Source of the DNA: UA16 sp002292325
Lineage (GTDB): Bacteria > Bacteroidota > Bacteroidia > Flavobacteriales_D > Sanyastnellaceae
DNA length: 64,000 nucleotides
Assembly: GCA_943788645.1 (NCBI GenBank)
Contig: CALSRC010000008.1
Span: 1-64,000 of the forward strand
Direction of reading: 5' to 3'
This document shows, piece by piece, positions 59,532-64,000 of this stretch (its first letter is position 1; each line of letters begins with the position of its first letter). The position numbers and the translations under genes are program-made. Under the pieces are notes generated by a model that was not told the DNA's origin, ran no database searches, and saw only the letters and a list, made by a program, of their open reading frames with translations.

Positions 59532-60515
59532 ATGAAACGCTTGCTCCATGGACTGGGCGTTTTGTGGGGCACATTAACGGTTGTCTTTTTTTTATTTACG
59601 TTGGTACCTGATCCGGCGAGGCAATTAGCTGGTCAAAATGAACAAGAGGAGGTGGTTGAGGCCATTCGGATGAAATACGGATTGGATAAGCCTGCCCATG
59701 TGCGTTATGCACAGTTCTTTCGGGGATTCGTTCCGTTGGAGTTCAATTCTGGGAGTTTGCGGTGGTCGGGTTTGAACTTAGGACGTTCGTTCATAACAGA
59801 TCGACCTGTAGTGGATGCGATTCGAGGAGCGCTGCCTGCGACCATGGCACTCGCTTGCTTGGCCATGTTGATGGCCATGTGCATCGGGATGGCAGTGGGG
59901 TTTGGATTGTCCTTGGTAAACGGTTCTTGGATCGATCGATTCATTTTGGGGATTGCGGCGCTTGGAATGAGTGCGCCATCATTTGTCATGGCCATCGGCG
60001 TTTCATGGCTTTTTGGCTCCGTATGGCATCGATGGACAGGGCTTCCCATGACAGGAGGATTGTGGGAGATTCATCCGTTTGAAGGGCCACGCATCGCATG
60101 GCAGCATCTCATTTTACCCGCGTGCACGTTAGGCGTTCGTCCCTTGTCAGTTGTCATACAACTCACTCGCAATAGCGCAACTGAAGTACTGAAGCAGTCT
60201 TATGTGCGAACTGCACGATCCAAGGGATTGAGTACCGCCAGGCTCATGTTCAAGCACGTCGTACGAAATTCACTGAACCCCGTTTTGACCGCTGCCTCTG
60301 GTTGGTTTGCCAGCATGCTGGCTGGAGCCGTCTTCGTTGAATTTGTTTTTGGTTGGCAAGGAATGGGTTTGCTCATGTTTCGAGCGTTGGAGCAGAGTGA
60401 CTTGCCCATTATTTTGGGGTGCGTGACCGTGATTGCTTCGACGTTTGTCGTGATCAATGGCGCAGTGGACATTTTGTACGGTTGGCTCGATCCAAGGACC
60501 CGAGTCACTGCGTGA
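59532..60515 (+). CDS. DppB-type ABC transporter permease
   Basis: About 327 residues from ATG 59532. 'FFLFTLVPDPARQLAG' and 'MKYGLDKPAHVRYAQF' are standard DppB/OppB starts; the EAA coupling loop is 'YVRTARSKGLSTARLMFKHV'. It would form half of a peptide-type ABC channel. No partner permease, ATPase or binding protein lies nearby. It converges on the aminotransferase gene with an 11-base overlap. Confidence 0.88.
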   Translation: MKRLLHGLGVLWGTLTVVFFLFTLVPDPARQLAGQNEQEEVVEAIRMKYGLDKPAHVRYAQFFRGFVPLEFNSGSLRWSGLNLGRSFITDRPVVDAIRGALPATMALACLAMLMAMCIGMAVGFGLSLVNGSWIDRFILGIAALGMSAPSFVMAIGVSWLFGSVWHRWTGLPMTGGLWEIHPFEGPRIAWQHLILPACTLGVRPLSVVIQLTRNSATEVLKQSYVRTARSKGLSTARLMFKHVVRNSLNPVLTAASGWFASMLAGAVFVEFVFGWQGMGLLMFRALEQSDLPIILGCVTVIASTFVVINGAVDILYGWLDPRTRVTA

Positions 60516-61374
60516 TGCTTGCGTTGAGTAGTTGGATCAACTCCTTTGATGTCGCGTTGAAATACCGCTTGGTGCGATACCGTGATACCCATTGAATGCC
60601 TCGAATGGCATTCGTCAAAAACAACTCATCTGCCCGTAGCATCTCTTGAGGTGAAATATTGCATTCGTAGACCTTGTATCCCTCTCGAAGGGCCAAATTG
60701 ATAATGGCAGCGCGCATCACTCCTCCGACCGGGCCTCCGTCTAGGCCAGGCGTGTAGAGTACCCGATTGCTGACTAAAAACAAATTGGAACGGGTTGACT
60801 CGATGATCTGATTAGCAGAGTTGGTTAACAAAGCATCTTCCAAAGCTTGCTCTTGCGCCCAAAGTCCAGCGTGGACATAAATGGACGCACTGATGTTTTT
60901 AAAGTTCGACAGGGGATCTTGAGATTTTTTCATCTCAGGATAAACGTCCACAGCTAGTCCTTGCTCATTGAGCACATACTCGGAGTCTTCCAATTTCTCA
61001 GCTTCCCCAATCCAGATGAGTTGATTGGATAACGGAGTATATCTGCCACCGCTTTCTCGGAAAAATGTCAACCGCAAACGTCCACCTTGATGGATGCCAT
61101 TGGCCTCGCACAAGGAGAGGAGAGCATGCTCGAAGCGGGATTGATCCCAAGCATCGCCATCGATTTTATGAGCCTTCAAACTGGATTGAATGCGGTTCCA
61201 ATGGAATGGAGTCAGTTGAGGTTTGCCAGAGCACACCCGCACGGATTCAAAGAACCCATCGCCATAGAGAAATGCCCGGTTTTCGATAGCGGGAGGGAGG
61301 TTGGCCGCTCCGGTGATTTGCCCATTGACCAAGAACTTTGGTCGGGGTTCAGGATTCCACTTAAACCGTTCCAT
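60505..61374 (-). CDS. Class IV PLP aminotransferase
   Basis: About 289 residues from ATG 61374 (an upstream ATG 61401 is also possible). 'YGDGFFESVRVCSGKPQLTP', the PLP lysine in 'SNFKNISASIYV', and 'ALLTNSANQIIESTRSNLFL' define the fold-type IV family. It could be a branched-chain aminotransferase relative or aminodeoxychorismate lyase (PabC); the short length and 'GPVGGVMRAAI' favour the latter, and folP is nearby. It overlaps the phosphatase gene by 14 bases. Confidence 0.82.
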   Translation of the reverse strand: MERFKWNPEPRPKFLVNGQITGAANLPPAIENRAFLYGDGFFESVRVCSGKPQLTPFHWNRIQSSLKAHKIDGDAWDQSRFEHALLSLCEANGIHQGGRLRLTFFRESGGRYTPLSNQLIWIGEAEKLEDSEYVLNEQGLAVDVYPEMKKSQDPLSNFKNISASIYVHAGLWAQEQALEDALLTNSANQIIESTRSNLFLVSNRVLYTPGLDGGPVGGVMRAAIINLALREGYKVYECNISPQEMLRADELFLTNAIRGIQWVSRYRTKRYFNATSKELIQLLNASITQ

Positions 61375-61912
61375 TCGATGCCATCTTGGGGTGGTTTTCA
61401 CCGTTCGGAACTTGGGTCAGGGTTGGGACGATTTGAAGAAGGTCACCATTGACTGGAATCAAGACTCCGGCCACTCCCGCTGCATTTCCCGCCTGAATAT
61501 CACGTGGCTTATCGCCAACCATCCAGGATTGAGTTGGATCGATTTGATGCTTGGCGCAGGCTCGCTCAATCATGAGACCACCCGGTTTTCTGCTCAAGCT
61601 TTCTCCAAAATCAGGATGATGGGGGCTGTAATAAACGTCTGTGATGTCAATGCCTTGCGATTGACAGTCACGGCGAAACGCCGAATGGATTTCATGTACG
61701 GCTTGATGGGTATATAGCCCCTTTGCGATGCCGCCTTGGTTTGTGATGAGAATGAGCAGGTAGCCCTTTGCCTGTAATGCCTGAAGCGCAGGGTAGACTG
61801 TTGGTAAGACGGTGAATTCCGCAAGCGAGCGTGTGTAATCCCCTGGATCATGATTGATGACCCCATCGCGGTCAAGAAAAATGGCTTTCTGCAAGCTGTT
61901 TGAATTCATCAT
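61361..61912 (-). CDS. HAD-IIIA phosphatase, GmhB-like
   Basis: About 183 residues from ATG 61912. 'IFLDRDGVINHDPGDY' (nucleophile Asp), 'ILITNQGGIAKGLY', 'SRKPGGLMIERA' and 'MVGDKPRDIQAGNAAGV' match D,D-heptose 1,7-bisphosphate or histidinol phosphatases. The usual zinc loop C-x-H...C-x-C is absent: the loop reads 'YYSPHHPDFGE' with no cysteines. Substrate therefore uncertain. Confidence 0.8.
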   Translation of the reverse strand: MMNSNSLQKAIFLDRDGVINHDPGDYTRSLAEFTVLPTVYPALQALQAKGYLLILITNQGGIAKGLYTHQAVHEIHSAFRRDCQSQGIDITDVYYSPHHPDFGESLSRKPGGLMIERACAKHQIDPTQSWMVGDKPRDIQAGNAAGVAGVLIPVNGDLLQIVPTLTQVPNGENHPKMASNGTV

Positions 61913-61963
61913 GGGTTTCTCATCGTGGTTCGAATCTAAACAAAGCGGGTTCAACGCCCAAAA

Positions 61964-62305
61964 TTAAGACACGGGACTACCTAGCGGAACATCGGTAGGA
62001 ACTTCGAGCACGGCAGTCCCCAGGTTTCCATTCAATGCACCCAAAATTAGAAATTCAGATAGGATGGGGCCGATCTGTTTCGGTGCAAAGTTGACGACGC
62101 CGATGATGTGTTTGCCAATCAATGCTTCGGGGGCATAACGCTCGGTCAACTGAGCAGATGTCTTTTTAATTCCAATGTGACTTCCAAAGTCCACTCGAAT
62201 GATATACGCTGGATTGTGGGCTTCAGGAAATGGCTTGACTTCGACAACGCGTCCAACGCGCATTTTTGTTTTTTCAAACTCCGTCCAAGTGAGTGCCGTA
62301 TCCAT
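61964..62305 (-). CDS. csaA: CsaA-type tRNA-binding domain protein
   Basis: 113 residues from ATG 62305 ('MDTALTWTEFEKTKMRVG'); longer upstream starts add a low-complexity basic stretch that lies in the intergenic region. 'MRVGRVVEVKPFPEAHNPAY', 'KTSAQLTERY' and 'VVNFAPKQIGP' are the CsaA OB-fold motifs. CsaA is a small export-related chaperone with tRNA-binding fold. It is divergent from the mutase operon. Confidence 0.88.
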   Translation of the reverse strand: MDTALTWTEFEKTKMRVGRVVEVKPFPEAHNPAYIIRVDFGSHIGIKKTSAQLTERYAPEALIGKHIIGVVNFAPKQIGPILSEFLILGALNGNLGTAVLEVPTDVPLGSPVS

Positions 62306-62356
62306 GAACCAAATGTAAGTGGAAAAGGGAGGGCGGAGGTTTTGTAAATTTGGAGT

Positions 62357-63403
62357 ATGACGACGAAGCGTTGGTCTTCTTTTCCTGATTTTGATGTGAA
62401 TGCATGGGAGCGACAATTGCCTCATTCAGCGGAAGCCGTGCACCCCTTCGAGGGCTGGAGAAAGCCTCTCTGGACAGCGCATAGCGTAATAAGGGAATTG
62501 CCAGAACGCGGTGTTTCTCCAAGAACGGAGGGCAATCCGTGGATGTTGACTCAGACTCTGTCCCACAAAAGTCAAGTGATGCCTGCATTGATGGGTGGGG
62601 TTGAAGGACTTCGATTTGCAGAAGGCTCGGCCAATGACGGTTGGCTGGAAGGGGTCCACTTGGATATGATTTCAGTGGAATTGAATTCGGAGGAGGTCAG
62701 GAATGGTGCATTCGCTCAAGGTCACTGGACTTCGACCGAATGGCAAGGAGCTTGTGGATTGGATTGTAACTCCATGACCTCGTTGTCAGCGGCTGAACAT
62801 ATGTTGTTGTGGGCCAATCACCAAAAATTGCGCCGGTGGTTGCTGGATGGTGGAAGTGAGGCAAACCGCGTAAATCGTGCAGTCAAGGCCTTGCAACAGC
62901 TCGATCGAACCCATGAGTTATTCCGAAGCATGGACATGGATGTTTCGGCGGAATGGGGAGCATTTCAATGGAAATGGCAGTCAGGGGTTCATGTCTTGGA
63001 AGAAGTGGCGTTTCTCAGAGCGATTCGATTTGTATGGGAGCGATGGCTGGAGGTCAATGATCATGCGCTCGTCCCTATTTGGATTGATGCTCAGACCTCG
63101 CATGATTTCATGGTGGAGACCCAGCCAACGGATCACCTGATTGGATTGACTGCGGCATCCTATGCAGCTGCTATCGGGGGAGCAGATTCGATCGAGACGT
63201 TGTCGCATGATCACGCGCAGGAATCTGCATCCCATGATGGATTGCGCTGGGCACGAAACATTCAACATTTGATGCGAGAAGAATCGCATTTGGACAAAAC
63301 CTTCGATCCGATGGGAGGGAGCAGGGTCATTGAGGCTTGGACCCATTCCATCGTTGATGCGATTTGGGCCACGTATACACGTTCAAAACCCACTGACCAA
63401 TGA
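62357..63403 (+). CDS. mutA: Methylmalonyl-CoA mutase small (beta) subunit
   Basis: 348 residues, a mutase TIM-barrel homologue without a B12 domain. 'LEEVAFLRAIRFVWERW' and 'AIGGADSIETLSHDHA' and 'HLMREESHLDKTFDPMGGS' echo the catalytic subunit but lack key residues, as small subunits do. The family length is usually about 450 or more, so this one is short. It overlaps the large subunit by 4 bases (ATGA). Confidence 0.85.
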   Translation: MTTKRWSSFPDFDVNAWERQLPHSAEAVHPFEGWRKPLWTAHSVIRELPERGVSPRTEGNPWMLTQTLSHKSQVMPALMGGVEGLRFAEGSANDGWLEGVHLDMISVELNSEEVRNGAFAQGHWTSTEWQGACGLDCNSMTSLSAAEHMLLWANHQKLRRWLLDGGSEANRVNRAVKALQQLDRTHELFRSMDMDVSAEWGAFQWKWQSGVHVLEEVAFLRAIRFVWERWLEVNDHALVPIWIDAQTSHDFMVETQPTDHLIGLTAASYAAAIGGADSIETLSHDHAQESASHDGLRWARNIQHLMREESHLDKTFDPMGGSRVIEAWTHSIVDAIWATYTRSKPTDQ

Positions 63404-64000
63404 GCCGAATCGCCTCGCATTATCCTCCGAAGGAGAATTCGGCCAAACCCCATGAGCGTTTTGGTCCTGGACAAGCGCCTTTTCTCGGCGGCCCTTACCC
63501 ATCCATGTACACCACTCGGCCTTGGACCATACGCCAGTATGCAGGTTTCTCTACAGCAGAGGCTTCGAATGCGTTTTATCGAGCCAACCTGGCTGCTGGC
63601 CAAAAGGGATTGAGTGTTGCGTTTGATTTAGCTACCCATCGAGGGTATGACAGCGATCATTCCCGGGTCTCTGGTGATGTGGGAATGGCTGGTGTGGCGA
63701 TTGATACAGTCGAGGACATGAAACGATTGTTTGACGGAATTCCGTTGGATAAAATGTCGGTGTCTATGACCATGAACGGAGCGGTCTTGCCCGTGCTGGC
63801 TTTTTACATCGTAGCCGCTGAAGAACAAGGCGTATCGCAGTCCTCCTTGTCAGGAACAATTCAAAATGACATCTTGAAGGAGTTCATGGTTCGGAATACG
63901 TACATCTATCCGCCCGCTCCGTCGATGCGGATTATCTCGGATATTTTTCGGTACACCTCTGAATACATGCCGAAATTTAACTCCATTTCGATTTCTGGAT
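63400..64000 (+). CDS. mutB: Methylmalonyl-CoA mutase large (alpha) subunit, cut by window end
   Basis: 200 residues are visible from ATG 63400. 'GPYPSMYTTRPWTIRQYAGF', 'NLAAGQKGLSVAFDLATHRG', 'SMTMNGAVLPVLAFYI' and 'GTIQNDILKEFMVRNTYIYP' are textbook large-subunit motifs. It isomerises methylmalonyl-CoA and succinyl-CoA with B12. Only about 30 residues precede 'GPYPSMY', fewer than in most homologues. The B12 domain lies beyond the window. Confidence 0.93.
   Translation, partial: MSRIASHYPPKENSAKPHERFGPGQAPFLGGPYPSMYTTRPWTIRQYAGFSTAEASNAFYRANLAAGQKGLSVAFDLATHRGYDSDHSRVSGDVGMAGVAIDTVEDMKRLFDGIPLDKMSVSMTMNGAVLPVLAFYIVAAEEQGVSQSSLSGTIQNDILKEFMVRNTYIYPPAPSMRIISDIFRYTSEYMPKFNSISISG

Noticed and set aside
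1..64000. tRNA, rRNA, riboswitch, transposase, integrase or phage genes
   Set aside because: Looked for on both strands by eye; nothing convincing found. A covariance-model scan could still reveal a small RNA.

Overview
The window reads as a chromosomal segment of a marine-type Bacteroidota, most likely a Flavobacteriales relative. The basis is a T9SS plug-family protein, secreted proteins with a gliding-type (CHU_C) end and a type A T9SS sorting end, a TonB receptor with a carboxypeptidase-regulatory N-terminus, a six-subunit Na+-NQR, and families largely confined to Bacteroidota (DUF1599, BT_3928-type, choice-of-anchor B). Base composition looks roughly balanced by eye. No rRNA, tRNA, insertion sequence, prophage or CRISPR array was recognised. 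Genes are packed, and no stretch longer than about 300 bases lacks one.

Layout. 1-2.0 kb (+): the end of a LigA-like protein and an exonuclease, both with BRCT domains. 2.0-12.1 kb (-): T9SS plug protein, SDR, glycosyltransferase, release factor 3, carboxypeptidase-regulatory protein, TonB receptor and a lectin-CHU_C surface protein. 12.1-19.4 kb (+): nqrABCDEF and apbE, with nqrM facing them; together these encode the sodium-pumping NADH:quinone oxidoreductase and its flavin and probable iron maturation factors. 19.7-26.6 kb: a secreted dockerin-tailed protein (+), a PagL-like outer-membrane enzyme (-), mazG, a GIN-type lipoprotein and an M1 peptidase (+). 26.6-30.9 kb (-): DMT permease, ribD, folD, ffh. 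31.0-40.2 kb (+): one giant modular secreted protein of about 3,070 residues, closed by a good terminator. 40.4-41.1 kb (+): DUF493 and a small membrane protein. 41.1-52.5 kb (-): a ten-gene run of lptF/G-type permease, two glycosyltransferases, a 2OG-Fe(II) oxygenase, a Deg protease, a Lon-N protein, a lipoprotein, two amidinotransferase-fold enzymes and argS. 52.6-56.7 kb (+): DPP III-like peptidase and a T9SS-exported choice-of-anchor B protein. 56.6-64 kb: folP, DUF1599, a BT_3928-type protein, a lone DppB-type permease, a class IV aminotransferase, a GmhB-like phosphatase, csaA, and the two methylmalonyl-CoA mutase subunits (the large one cut by the window end).

The most unusual content is the giant protein at 31-40 kb and its smaller neighbour at 19.7-21.5 kb. 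Both carry Cys-rich 'GC-TD-x2-ACNYD...DDGSC' repeats, both end in the same dockerin-like EF-hand tail instead of a recognisable T9SS domain, and both are preceded by a nearly identical promoter-like element. I infer a dedicated class of surface proteins with a possibly distinct C-terminal anchoring or sorting tag.

Caution: reading frames break repeatedly in three patches (3.6-6.1, 17.6-24.7 and 31.09 kb), including inside nqrF, apbE and mazG, and several breaks fall in homopolymer runs. I treat these as probable sequence errors and annotate the genes as whole.
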